From: Xiphydria camelus
Taxonomy: Eukaryota; Arthropoda; Insecta; Hymenoptera; Xiphydriidae
Reading direction: 5' to 3'
DNA: 64,000 nucleotides
Assembly (NCBI GenBank): GCA_963678675.1
Contig: OY783191.1
Span: 14,532,396-14,596,395, forward strand
Positions 42,666 to 53,815 of this stretch are shown piece by piece. Numbering within the stretch: the first letter of the stretch is position 1; every line of letters starts with the position of its first letter. The position numbers were made by a program, and so were the translations under genes. The notes beneath the pieces were generated by a model that was given only the letters and a program-made list of their open reading frames with translations, was not told the DNA's origin and made no database searches.

Positions 42666-43143
42666 TTTTTCTTTATTTATATATTTCCTCTTTCGTATTA
42701 TACTATCACAAGTTCCAATTTATATACAAACCTGTCAAACGTGAAGTGTACATATACCTCACTTTAATATCATCTCTTCTTCGCCTCTGGTATAATCATT
42801 TACACCCCACAAAGCACGTTTTTGCAAGTAACTTTTCTGTAACATTCCTGCGATATTTTACAATATTCGTGAATACTACCGTATGTTAGAAATATATATT
42901 TCTCGATAAATTCGCGAATGTTGCAAAATATCATAGAAACATTTCGGAATCATTACAACGAAAGATCTCCTCGATAAGGTACAGCTCGATAAGATTGTAC
43001 TTGTCAGGGCTGAATTATATGGGGTTTTTATAATTATTTTAGGAAATCTCAGAAGAATACAGGTGCAGCATAATATAGATCTGTGCTAGAAAGAATAAGG
43101 AATAACCTTCGACGAGCATTCGGGCTGTGGCAACAGAGGTTAG
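42666..43143. other. Repeat tail and imperfect palindrome
   Basis: 42666-42770 continues the foldback family (cacgtttgacag-type sequence). 42835-42960 is an imperfect palindrome (gcgatattttacaatattcg / cgaatgttgcaaaatatc). No gene. Confidence 0.45.
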
Positions 43144-43368
43144 AATCAGCAAGACCATGGCAGGGAGGATATTGAAGGATGGACTCACGTCCATGCACTC
43201 GAGGCAGCAAATCTAACTCGTGGAATGAACCAATGCAGCTGGTTCTTGGAACAACAAGTGGACGATCCCTCGTTCGAAAGAAACCCCCTCTGGTTCGAAC
43301 ATGATTTGGAGTCCTTCTGGGTGGAATTGAATAGCAGCACGTTTATTTCTGTAACAGATTATAAATAA
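43144..43368 (+). other. Unrecognised open frame, possible host exon piece
   Basis: 75 codons are open and look protein-like (EDIEGWTHVHALEAANLTRG; SWFLEQQVDDPSF; WFEHDLESFWVELNSST), ending at TAA 43366. The stretch is more GC-rich than its surroundings and carries no known transposon motif. A neighbouring frame just upstream reads NNLRRAFGLWQQRLESARPW, so a frameshift may separate two parts. I do not recognise the family. Confidence 0.35.
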
Positions 43369-43436
43369 CAAAATTATATCCATCATTTCACTATTTAAAA
43401 TATAGTACGAAAGAGGAAATATATCAGTAGAGAAAA

Positions 43437-43815
43437 ACTAATGTTAAAGTAATTACTTGATTATTGTGATCCAATTCAATTGCATCTGCTATTCTTCTGC
43501 CACGGCTTTGATGGAGAAGAAACATCAAATTTATTTGTTAATCCATCGAGTCACCCCATGCTCACATGACGCTGAAAACAAAAAATAGAATGAACACAAA
43601 GATATTTGTCCTTCCATCGAAAGTGAGGTTAAAGTTGTCAGATGGCAATTAAACTTATCTGATTGGAATTCTTCTGAGACCGTCTCCTTTCCTGCTCTTG
43701 ATGCACAGGCAACTAGAGAAAAATACCATTGCATCCGTTCATTATCTCGATTAAACGAAAAAAATACAAACGATTATTAAACTATACGGAGCGTCTGTCA
43801 CATTCACCACTATTG
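43437..43815 (+). repeat. Mosaic repeat block, copy 2
   Basis: Same landmark order as 39116-39485. It runs directly into the 43816-44425 block, as copy 3 runs into 58931-59527. Confidence 0.7.
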
Positions 43816-44425
43816 AGATTCATTACTCCGATTGCACTGAATTATCACTTTTTATTAATAAGCGCGTCCAAGGATCGAAATAAACGCGAGGGAAATCGTT
43901 ACGCGAATGGAAATATTTTATTCACTTTGAAAACCATGACCAAACATTCAAGGAATATATTCTCTCACACACTCTCGCATACATTTGATGGCGTATGCGT
44001 GTACCCGCATCTTTGTAGACATTTCCGATCATGGCCGACTATCGCCGAAGATAGGCGGAATTAGAGTGACATTTTGACATATATATATTGCCCGAGAAAT
44101 CGGATTCTCGACTTTCAGGCGGTAGGGGCGTGGCTTAGCGTTGCTAAGGGCGAATCTCTGTTAATATTTAAGTTATAACATTTATTCTGGTCTCTATCAA
44201 TAGAGAATAGTCGATTTATATGGCGTAACTAAGCATAGTTTTGGTTATAACCGTATATTTATTGAGAAAATTCGATGCAAAATTTGAGGGGTGAAGGGGG
44301 CAGACATTTTTCCTGTAAAGATACACGGGTGCTCGCTCGCTGCGACAGCGCTGTCGGCGTCGTTCTGACGAACTACTTGAATGAACATGCCGCGAGACAC
44401 TACCGTGTCTCTTGATATATCTCAA
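43816..44425 (+). repeat. 610-bp dispersed repeat, copy 1
   Basis: Strongly alike over its length to 58931-59527. Starts ttgagattcattactccgat, ends in the hairpin gagacactaccgtgtctctt. It has an ATATATAT stretch before a GC-richer part, which is promoter-like. Could be a solo LTR or part of the larger mosaic unit; no TG..CA ends could be fixed. Confidence 0.65.
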
Positions 44426-44740
44426 GACCAGAATAACAAATATTAATGAAAGGTACCTACTATAAATTTATGAAACCAATTTGCAAATTAAAAACAATGA
44501 TATTGCATAAAATTAACTTATTTATTATATTAATAAATATATAATACATATTTAGTCACAAAAACTTTCTTCATAACATTATTGATGTGTATATGACTCG
44601 TCACAAAAATTATATTACATAAAACTAACTTATTTGTTATATGAATAAATGTATAATACATATTTAGTCACAAAAATTTTCGTCATTACATTCTTCATCT
44701 GTATTTGACTCTTCACGCGCGTCAGGTATGTCAAGGAGAT

Positions 44741-45062
44741 TCAGTAACTCACGCGGATATGGTTCCTTAGGTTTTGTTGGTATTTTCCTATAGGAGTTAA
44801 TAATATTAATGGATCTGACGAAAATAGCAAAGTGTGGAATAGGTCTTCCATCGTCGATATGCGTGATATTTTTCTTGTGTTTAACTCTCTGAAACGTTTA
44901 GAATCCTTATGCCTCGCTTCTAAAGCTTCTTCAGATAGTAAACCAATTGGTAATACGGAGGCCTGAGCAATCTGTGCACCATGAATTAAAACTTTGTGTA
45001 ATGTAGTTGGCATATAATACCAATTATAGTTTTCTACGTATAGCTTAGCTCTACATTTTCTC
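44741..45062 (-). pseudogene. Transib transposase, C-terminal fragment
   Basis: On the minus strand: KLYVENYNWYYMPTTLHKVL, then IHGAQIAQASVLPIGLLSEE and ALEARHKDSKRFRELNTRKI, then MEDLFHTLLFSSDPLI. It aligns with the end of the transposase at 34558-36934 and keeps the LSEEA-EAR-K motif with the catalytic Glu. Here the intron seen at 36532 is absent (TTLHKVLIHG is continuous). Only about 105 residues remain; the family is related but clearly different from the 33-kb element. Confidence 0.8.
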
Positions 45063-45954
45063 TTTTATGCTCCTTCGCCGATGGCAAGGTTAACTCCAGG
45101 TCGCGGCGAGGTATTTATAATCGCGATGCTATTAACCTTTCAACGGCGGGGATGGTCGATAAGCCAGCCATGGGACGATTAATATTTAATGATTTTTCAG
45201 GAATAATTCATGCGTTCAAACGGGAAAAATAGTGTGAATATTCTTGGAACCATCGTTCACCTTCAATAACCATGAATCCAAGATGGCAGATCCAATATGG
45301 TGGATGATAAATTCCATAAATTTATCAAAATTTGGACATCACCATCGTAATGAGCAACCCAAAAAACCCCCGAGTAACAATAGGCCAGGCAACATAGAGT
45401 TGTAAGCGAAATAATTCTCGGAAAGCTGGAAATGGTTTTAATCTTTTCATTTGCATATAAAAAGAGTTTTTAGTTTGCACCAATTTTCTGCTTGTGCTGT
45501 ATGAGGGGTGTCCCAAAAACTTCGAAATTTTTCGACTTTTTTCAGTTTTTCACTAATAACACCAAATGATGCATTTCTAGGAAAATTTTACTCGTTTATA
45601 AATTAAAGCACATAAAATTCTACGTAAAATGAGCCCCACATATTTGAAATTAAGTCAAGTAGTATAGACGATATGCATGTTTGAAAAACAACCATTTCTT
45701 AAATTTTGGAAGGAAAAATCATATTTTGGATTTTTAGACCTTATTTCCATTACGTAAAATGTATTATATGAAATTATTCTGTATTTGGAATTTATATTAC
45801 AGCGAGTGCTGTATCAGATATACGTAAGCTGCATTCTTCTGCCCCCTCCCTTGCTATTAGCGTATTCCATAAGTTTCTTCCGCGCCACGCTATGAATGAC
45901 TCTAGCCGGCTATGTTTATATAAATATGCTTAAGAAAGGATTTCTTTCATGTTG

Positions 45955-46279
45955 CTGAAGAAGCAAATCGCACGTAGAGACACGGTTCATAAGGCCGGTC
46001 TCCGTCAATAGGTGTGGAACATACTCTTGATAAGGTCCATATCCGTCGTTGCTGAGCGGCCGCTGCGGTCTTCATCTTTCAAGTCGAAATTGCCAGCTCT
46101 AAATTTCTTAACCAATTGTGGACGATCCTAATAGCCGTAGTACCACCCCCGTAAACGGTGCAAATCTCGTCGGCAGTGTCCTTTGCACTATTACTTTTTT
46201 TAAAGCAATGAAGCATAATATGTCGTAAATGTTTATGTTGACTATCCATTTTGAATGGTGTAGAGAAAAATTTCACCAA
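45955..46279 (-). pseudogene. mariner transposase N-terminal fragment
   Basis: From the Met at 46249: MDSQHKHLRHIMLHCFKKSN, then ADEICTVYGGGTTAIRIVHN, then a decayed stretch with several frame changes (rc gives a GRSA-T-D-like linker). This is the paired HTH head of a mariner (DD34D) transposase. The catalytic domain is missing. It sits just inside the left arm of the 45400-48908 element, so it probably inserted there. Confidence 0.65.
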
Positions 46280-46617
46280 TGAAATGCACTGTGAAAGAGC
46301 TCTGGAATGACTGCAACCGACCCCATAAGCAGCTTATAGATTATTTGCTTTTTTTTTGCAATATAAAATGTAATATATGAAATAAATAATATAATAGCTG
46401 GATATCCTACAGTTATCATATCGTGTATCAGATCGTATATGCGAACACTGGTACCATATTTGGTGCTGAATCCAGGGATTGAAATATAAAAATGCACATT
46501 GTGATGAAAATATATAATTAAAACATAAAAAATTGAGTTAAAGTACAAAAAGCTTTGATGTAAGTTTCGATGTGTGGGTAATTGATAACAAAATTTAAAA
46601 ATTATATAAATACAACG

Positions 46618-48414
46618 TTAATTCAATTTGCTACGTTTGGAAGTAGAAGCTGACTGTAGCAATTGGTCCATTGTAAGGTTCTCGTCATCCAGGAGGTCTT
46701 CTAATTCGTTATCATTGTCAGGTAGCACCACTTCGTTGTCGTTTAAGTTTGAGTCATCATCAATTGCATCTGGTGTATTAGTGCAGGACGCTCCCTTGCA
46801 ATTAAAGCATATTGGGGAACATTTCATTCCTTGCTTCCTGCAACCACAAGCTTTTCGGCACCCTTTCAAACATTTGCAGGCAGTGTTATTAAGCAGTTCC
46901 TGCGTGGCTTGTTCGGCTGTTGATGGTACTGAAAGCAGCCCATGCTTAGTAACCTTCCAACCCCATTGAACTGGGTTCATCAAATGACCATTCCACAAAT
47001 TAATTTGTAGAAAAGCCCTCATTGCGTGCAGTCTAGCAGCTTCTTCAGTTGGAGGAAGAATAGCTAACAATAAGTTGAAAGTATTCTGTACTAAGGATTT
47101 GGTGAACAGTTTAAAGTGTATTTCATTCAGAGAGGAAGATTGAAGAAGTGATCCAGAATACAAAGCCGTAATTACTTTTTCGCCGGCAGCACCAATTTCA
47201 TATGTAGTCGCGTCACGGTTTTTGAATATCTCGACAGTTCTTTGTACCTCTGCATCTTTGTCGAGAAGCTTTACAAACTTCATCTTCCCCTGTCTGAAAA
47301 TGGCTGACGCTGAATCTCATCCGCTGAACGCGTGAAGAAATAATATATTTTCTTTAACTTTGTTTGACATTTTTAAGTGTGTCGGGGAATAGAAGATGGT
47401 CTCTGACTTTCCTTTTCCAGGCTTCATCAAAAACAATGGATCGCCATTAGGAGCTAATACAGTAATACTTATTAAAAGATCAATGTCTTCTCCTACCGCA
47501 ATCACACATTCGGAGTGTGTAGCATTTTCTATAGCCCTTCTGACAATGGTTGTGTCGGCATCCTCTACAGCTTGTTCGACAGCGATGTTTTCATCTGCAA
47601 ATTTCTGAATCAGCATTGAGATGATTCGTTTTTTTGTTCCCTTCATTGGAGAGAAATTTATCTTTTGACATTGTCAATAACATTGTTTCATCAAATTCAA
47701 CGGTCGCTGCAATAAACTTGTTCCTTCTAAGGCGTTCTGCAGATTTTGTGCTCTTCCCTGTAGGGTCGTCTGGATAGCCATTAAATACTATGATTAATCG
47801 CGCCCCAAAGTATTTTTTGACATAATCTACGTATTTATTGAGGATTAAAGAGAACCTTTCTCTTAACTTCCACGGTACTCGGTGAAGTAGGAATCCACCG
47901 TCAATCAAATAGAGAGCAGTTCCGATATTTGACGGGGTTTCAACTGGATCAGATAAATCAAAAAATAGATTTACGTGACTTCCTCATCATTCCTTGTTCA
48001 TCAAATAAAGATGGTGGATATGGAGCCAATTCATATGTGAAGTAATTTCTGAGTTCGTATTCTGTTTTTTTATGAAATTAGATTCTCCTGAAAATGTGGT
48101 ATATAAATCTATTGGCACACTACTTCGTCATGCAACTTTACACTGCTAGTGAAGCCTCGCATTGGTAACACTCTTTTTTTTCTGGAAAACTTCACTTGAC
48201 CAAAATTGCTTCCAATAATGCTTTCGAGACTGGAATTTCCGATTTGGTCTGATAGATGGTAATTTACGTTTTCATCTCCTACAATTCCAGTAGACAGTGA
48301 CATTACGTACTCCCCTACTGAAAAGGGATTATGGCAAAGGAACCAGTCTACGAATTTCTTGCAGTCACTGTTATCTCTAGTTATTCTGGATAATAGCCGG
48401 CTAGAGTCATTCAT
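46618..48414 (-). pseudogene. XPG/PIN-like nuclease with CXC tail, three or more frameshifts
   Basis: From 48414: DWFLCHNPFSVGEYVMSLST, KFSRKKRVLPMRGFTSSVK (N-terminal region); a decayed part around 48000; IDGGFLLHRVPW, then RLIIVFNGYPDD and TVEFDETMLLTMSKDKFLSN; NIAVEQAVEDADTTIVRRAI and VGEDIDLLISITVLAPNGDP (acidic XPG/PIN-like positions); MKFVKLLDKDAEVQRTVEIF; LPPTEEAARLHAMRAFLQIN; CXC motif CKCLKGCRKACGCRKQGMKC plus CFNCKGASC; acidic tail and SKRSKLN. About 590 residues in four frames. Fold and CXC assignments are by eye. In the element it could supply a nuclease with DNA-binding tail; whether it is the transposase itself is unknown. Confidence 0.75.
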
Positions 48415-48908
48415 AGCGTGGCGCCGAAGAAACTTATGGGATACGCTAATAGCAAGGGAGGGGGCAGAAGAATGCAGCTTACGTATATCTGATACAGCAC
48501 TCGCTGTAATATAAATTCCAAATACAGAATAATTTCATATAATACATTTTACGTAATGGAAATAAGGTCTAAAAATCCAAAATATGATTTTTCCTTCCAA
48601 AATTTAAGAAATGGTTGTTTTTCAAACATGCATATCGTCTATACTACTTGACTTAATTTTAAATATGTGGCACTCGTTTTACGTAGAATTTTATGTACTT
48701 TAATTTATAAAAGAGTAAAATTTTTCTAGAAATGCATCATTTAGGAGTTATTAGTGAAAAACTGAAAAAAGTCGAAAAATTTCGAAGTTTTTGGGACACC
48801 CCTCATACAGCACAAGCAGAAAATTGGTGCAAACTTTAAAAAACTCCTTTTACATGCAAATGAAAAGATTAAAACCATTTCTAGCTTTCCGAGAATTATT
48901 TCGCCTAC

Positions 48909-49371
48909 ACCCCCTTTTTTGGAGGACAATTCTAATATTGAGTTATGACACTATTGCAGCAAATGTGCGATATTATGTACACTGCTAATGCTATCTATTT
49001 ATCTTGTTGGAATACTCTGCTGTTGTGGACATACGCCTAAAAAATTGCAAGTAGATATTATCGCGATAAATGAGCAAGCGTGGACCGAAAAGTTATTTTC
49101 GCATTGTACCCGCCAATAAATAATACTCCGCCATAAGTTTATTGGGGAACGCGATGTAAATAATGAAATCGAGACCGAAATCGAAACCTTTACCCGCGAC
49201 CTGTCTAACCGACGTGAGTGAGGTTATATGGCCTTGAATGACCCCTCACGTAAATAATCATTTATTCCTCTAAAACCACATATTCACGTTACCAATATGC
49301 ATGTGGAGGTAAATTCTTCCCTATTAATAATTATTTAGGCACTGATAATGGCACTAGCAGTGTATACCGAG
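48909..49371. other. No recognisable feature
   Basis: Non-coding; nothing specific. Confidence 0.5.
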
Positions 49372-49742
49372 TGTTCTCAAACCCAGAGGAAAGCCTTATG
49401 TTCATTAACAAATTACGGACATAATGCAATTGATTTTTTTTAAATCCGTTAAGAATTTACGGAGAAATTAATTATTAAAGAGTAATTAATATTTTGAATT
49501 TATTCGCCATTGATGACGTTATATCAAGGCTCATGAAGATAATGTTTCTAATAACGATAGCAATTACGATTATCTTCTATATGACGTCATCAATGGCAAA
49601 TAAATTAAAAATATTAATTACTTTTTAATAATTAATTTATCCGTAAATTCTTAACGGATTTCAATAAAATCAACTGCATTATGTTTGTAATTTTTTAATG
49701 AACATAGGGTTTTCCTCTGGGTCAGAGGTTTGTGAATACCCC
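49372..49742. repeat. Foldback MITE, about 370 bp
   Basis: Arms of about 145 bp (cccagaggaaagccttatgt ... attcgccattgatgacgt and the inverse) around a short centre with a second small palindrome. Outer ends gttctcaaac / gtttgtgaat. Confidence 0.75.
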
Positions 49743-49959
49743 GTATGCGTACGCACACATAAATATTCGGCTTAGTCCTCTCCCCTCTTAAAGGTAATTC
49801 CTTTTTGAGAGTCTTTATTGAATGCCAGTCCCGTGTACGAATCCTTGATCTGAAATTCTTATATGGATATTATATATTTAACCCCTCATTTTCCTGCGTG
49901 GTCGGAAAATAAACGGTTTCAGTACATGCAGACACTCAATAATTTTATGACGTTTTAAT

Positions 49960-50280
49960 AATTAAGTGCTATGATGTTCGGCACCTCTTCTATACGCATC
50001 ATCCGCCATGTTTTTATGTCTGCTAGGCAATTAGGGTTTAGGCATTTTCTACAGAAATGATTACCGGGTACTGTGTAAATCGTTAAAATCAATAATACAG
50101 CATTCTCAAGTCGGTAATCAATTTTGTATAGTTTAGAGTATACTACAGCATAATATCATCTATGGCAAGCTTTCTCGAATACACAATGAATGTACACCCA
50201 CTGATCAACGGCATAACTATCAATATTGTCCTTTTACCCCAGCTGTCCATCAGTATTTATTAGAGTGTATGTGTAAAGTA
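49960..50280 (+). repeat. Diverged dispersed repeat, copy 2
   Basis: Partner of 1370-1755; same orientation, with indels. Confidence 0.5.
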
Positions 50281-51221
50281 CAAGATGTCACATTTTTTAG
50301 GATACAGTAAGTTATCTCGGAAATAAAGCGAGATGTGGAAAAAAGCAAAGAAAAAAGTTTTATGGATTCGGAAGGGAAATAGGACAGCTTCATTATCAAG
50401 AGACACGGTAGTGTCTCGTTACCTTTACGAAAAAGTAATCCTGCTGTCTGCGTAGTTTTCACTGAAATTTCTGTAATTTTCTGTAATCTTCTGTGGTAAT
50501 CATAAAGTAATTCTAGTAGTACTACTACCATTTGAGTAGTCATAACTGGAGTACCCATAATCTTCTATGGTAACTACGCAGTAATTATCGCAGTACTACT
50601 GCAATCCTCTGTAGAAACCACGCATTAATTGTCGCAGAGTACCTACTACTGCCGCTTATGTATTCGTAACAAAATCGACTATAATTATCTGAAAGAGTTA
50701 AAATCAAAAGATTTGTTAGTGAAAATCTACATTGCAATAAATAATCATTATATAATTTACTTGTTTGTGGCAAATTATATATAAAGCACCCCAATTTCAT
50801 TGAAGCTACATTTAAATGTTGCTTGAATCAAATTTTGAAAGTAGTGAAACGTGATCGTATTATTATAATAATAGTACTACCACACACACACACACGGTAT
50901 CACACAGTACTAAGAAAAATTAATTGTAGCCGTATTTAAACGATGCTGCAATACATTTTTAGTAGTTACGTGGCAGTAGTATCTGGCAGTAATGTCGAAA
51001 AAATGACTACCTGTGGTTTCCTATAATGCTTCAAAAATAATACTTTTTCGTAAGAGTAGATTAACTGTAGGTGTTATTGTTTTCGAGAAAGCATGGTAAT
51101 TATTTTTAAAATAAAAATCTATAGTCGTACCTGTAGAAGTTTTAGAATTCAACACGACCAATAAAAAAGTATAAGTACAAAACTTCTACAAATTAAAACT
51201 CGACTTAAATTTCAAAAAAAA
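50281..51221. repeat. Degenerate short repeats and a (CA)n run
   Basis: 50475-50650 contains three to four loose units around aatcttctgtggtaa / gcagtactactgc. 50395-50418 has the gacacggtagtgtctc hairpin also present at 44393 and 59505. (CA)n lies at about 50879-50895. No gene. Confidence 0.5.
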
Positions 51222-51555
51222 TACGAGGGCTGTTCAAAAAATAATGATAATAGTGACCCTGACAGGAAATGTGTTGCGAAGGGTGGCAACACTGCATATC
51301 ATCGTGTAGCTCATTCTTTTAGCCATCTGTAACGGCCAGTTTCAAGTCGATTAGCGCAATGAGTGGACGTATGTGACGATTCGCGTAATGCATGTTAGGA
51401 TATTTTCATAACGGCGCACCGTACATTGCACCGCACCTAGCCCTGAAGCATAGCCTCGCCTCGAGATTCGCCCATAGTATGGGGCAAAATGTTCATAGTG
51501 ACGCCTCGCACCTAGCCTAGCCATTCAGTCTTGTTGTTGTTATTACAGAGATACT

Positions 51556-51624
51556 ATGTCGTATTCGTCTCCTTCGACGTCTTCTGATGAAGAAGACATC
51601 GTATTTAATTCGAATTTGCAATAA
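51556..51624 (+). other. Tiny Ser/acidic ORF
   Basis: MSYSSPSTSSDEEDIVFNSN then a stop. Ser-rich acidic starts of this kind are common in transposon proteins, and it sits in the same insert as the MADF-like fragment, in the opposite orientation. Too short to assign. Confidence 0.25.
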
Positions 51625-51784
51625 AGGGTGCATGTTTGAAAGAAATGAAAATATTCATACACACAATGTTAATGAAAAATGAAGTTTTTATGTTATTTAT
51701 AAGATCTGTATGTTTCATTAATATAATTATCAAATTTTTAATATTTTATTAACATTCACCTGATTTCAAACTTCATGTACGATA

Positions 51785-51930
51785 ATGAAGTGCCTACCTG
51801 TTGTTCCACATTCATCTGCTACTTCCTTCCTCAATTTTGTCAAGATTAAACTATTTTGGTGGCTTTTGTTTCTTTTATTCCGGATTACTTCTCGAACAAA
51901 AACGCAGTTTATTAATTTTTCTTTATCCAT
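51785..51930 (-). pseudogene. MADF-domain fragment, PIF/Harbinger-like
   Basis: From 51930: MDKEKLINCVFVREVIRNKR, then NKSHQNSLILTKLRKEVADE. This pattern (start of helix 1, a basic joint, then LRKEVADECG) fits the first half of a MADF/Myb-SANT-like domain, the DNA-binding partner protein encoded by PIF/Harbinger elements. It then stops. The imperfect inverted ends aacggcgcaccg (51405) / tgcaccgtt (52065) may delimit the insert. Confidence 0.45.
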
Positions 51931-52140
51931 CGCCGGGAGATGTGCGACGCTTGAGGCTCGAAAAATACCAAGCTCTATTCCTTGTGCGAGGGCGATGGTA
52001 GCATGCCATGTGCGAGGGCGATGGTACCATGCCATGTGCGAGGCGAAGGGCAGTGCACCGTTGTGATCGAGTTCATTTATTTACACGCGCCTATTTACTT
52101 CGCTTGGTATTACCCCCACCCACTTAGATATTCGCCTACC

Positions 52141-52812
52141 ATGTCCAGCATGGATAAAAAATTAGAGCAACGTTGTAACGTGAAATTTTTAGTGAAACTC
52201 GGGAAGAACCAAAAATACGCATATGAATTATTAACTACGGTGTATGGTGAAAATGTTATGAACCAGGTGACCTTGTACAAGTAATATAAAGCGTTCGAGG
52301 AGGATAGAGAGAGCATCGCCGACGAGTCACACGAGAGGATCGCCCTTTAACGTTTCGCACCGAGATTTTAAAGAATACAGCTGCCGTTATCGTCTCCGAA
52401 GAACAACGAAATACCGTTAGGGAGCTCGCCACATGTCTAGAGATTTCAGTTGGCAGCGCATTTTCGATTTTGCACGATGATATGGCCATGTGACGTGTGT
52501 CTTGCAGATAGGTGCCATGCCTGCTCACATCGGAGCAAATTCAACATCGTGTCTCCGTGTATACCCCACTTACCGTACAATCAAGATTTAGCTCCTTCCG
52601 ACTTCTGGCTGTTCCTCGAAGTCAAGTTTCCGCATAGGGGGTGGAATTTCAAGACCAATCGCGAGGTGATCAAAGCTGTAGAGGCGCGCTGCAAGGAGCT
52701 CGCGGAAGATGGTCTGGCGTTCGTGGTTAAGAAGTGGCAGGAACGGTGGGAAAAGTGTATTAGAACCGAGAGGGGTTACTTTGAAAAAGAGCGTGTAGAT
52801 TGGAAAGACTGA
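52141..52812 (+). pseudogene. mariner transposase, internally deleted
   Basis: The HTH head reads MDKKLEQRCNVKFLVKLGKN, then YAYELLTTVYGENVMNQVTL and YK-stop-YKAFEEDRESIADES (a stop where Trp is expected). After frame changes comes HLPYNQDLAPSDFWLFLEVK with the third catalytic Asp, and a C-terminal part ending in CIRTERGYFEKERVDWKD. The central domain with the first two aspartates has been deleted. Confidence 0.75.
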
Positions 52813-52866
52813 GTAAATATTTTTTTCTGTAGAGCGTTTTTATCATTATGTTTTGAACAGCCATCG

Positions 52867-53161
52867 TAGCTACGACACAAATCTCTCGAAACTGATGCCA
52901 TATAGAATTAGTACGATCATCCATCCTCCTTCCCGACTCCCCACCCTAATCGAACCCAACCCATCCGAACAATGGAATGTTTACTCTTGCAATTTTTTAT
53001 ATCTCTTTTTCTTCCGGAATAATTGATCGTATAGGGTGTACCATTTAAAATAGGACATCCTGTATGTATAACACAAACAATACATATTTTTTACTCACCG
53101 TTCTATCCAGGTAGCTAGTTGCAATGACGGGCATAACTTTTTAATGATATTATGAATTATT
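52867..53161. other. Non-coding, short palindromic word
   Basis: atagggtgtaccatttaaaa / ggacatcctgtat at 53032-53067 is a 36-base near palindrome of the CAGGGTGT type; otherwise nothing. It may be the 3' UTR side of the exon at 53162. Confidence 0.4.
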
Positions 53162-53406
53162 TTACGGGGCCAACCAACAGGCCAGTAGGCTACCCAGTAA
53201 TAGTTGTGCTACTGGTAATATGGACAATGGTAAGCTCACAGTTGAACCATGGACTGAACCATGATAAGTACCCCTTAAGAACCATCCTCCAAGCCCGATA
53301 GACTTATGGGTACTGGTAAAGAGTGCTGCTAGAAGAACACCTCGAGGTAACCATTGACGGCATAACACCCAATAAAGCCAAGCTATTAGAAGTTGTTCCG
53401 TGCAGG
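53162..53406 (-). CDS. SLC10A7-like transporter, terminal exon
   Basis: SLC10A7 (bile acid:sodium symporter family member 7) is a multi-span membrane protein of the secretory pathway. On the minus strand an acceptor (tttcag, 53407-53412) opens an exon reading TEQLLIAWLYWVLCRQWLPR, then FTSTHKSIGLGGWFLRGTYH and LPLSILPVAQLLLGSLLACW, with stop TAA at 53162-53164. The FTSTHKSIGLG and L-HPAQ/LPVAQ-LLGSLLA blocks are hallmarks of the SLC10A7 C-terminus, and the pattern fits its last two membrane segments. Frame and splice acceptor are intact. No upstream exon is recognised in the 10.6 kb to the window end, so the gene either continues beyond it or this is a fragment. Confidence 0.7.
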
Positions 53407-53815
53407 CTGAAACGTGAAATATTTTAGAAAAACTGTTTACTGATCGTTAAAAGCAAGTAATACTTTTCATGGTAATATGGATGTCATGGAAGATATTATC
53501 TATTGTTGCGGTAACTACATATTATAATGAATATAACTATAAATGTCTATATAAGATGAACACGATCTTGTACGAGTATAGTGGGATCAGGACAGAGATT
53601 TTGTAGGACTAACATAAAATATAAAACTTATATAATAAATGTATAATAATTGTTATCTCTGCAATTTAACTGCAGATCTTTAGAAGTAGCACTAGCAGTG
53701 ATTTATTCTGCGTTTGATTTATATTAGTTGCATTGAATATAAGGAGTTACATTGAAAGCCGCTGTTTTTTCTTATTCTTAAAACATTATGTCGTAATAAA
53801 ATGTGTGAATACCTC
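53407..53815. other. No recognisable feature
   Basis: Would be intron of the SLC10A7-like gene if that gene is real; nothing else seen. Confidence 0.4.

Larger units (their letters stand above)
45400..48908 (-). mobile_element. Long-TIR element with XPG/PIN-like plus CXC gene, copy 2
   Basis: Arms of about 515 bp, 45400-45913 and 48391-48908 (gcgaaataattctcggaaag at the outer ends, ctagccggctat at the inner ends). The first codons of the gene lie inside the right arm, so the left arm contains their inverse. Shares the protein family with 20347-23927 but not its end sequence. Confidence 0.75.
51224..52866 (+). mobile_element. mariner-like element
   Basis: cgagggctgttcaaaaaata (51224) and the inverse (tatgttttgaacagccatcg, to 52866), both flanked by TA. 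The interior has a mariner pseudogene, and in front of it foreign sequence (about 51407-52065) with a MADF-like fragment. Confidence 0.75.

Noticed and set aside
43816..44425. Definite solo LTR
   Set aside because: No TG..CA ends or target duplication could be fixed, and similarity continues past the block on the left.
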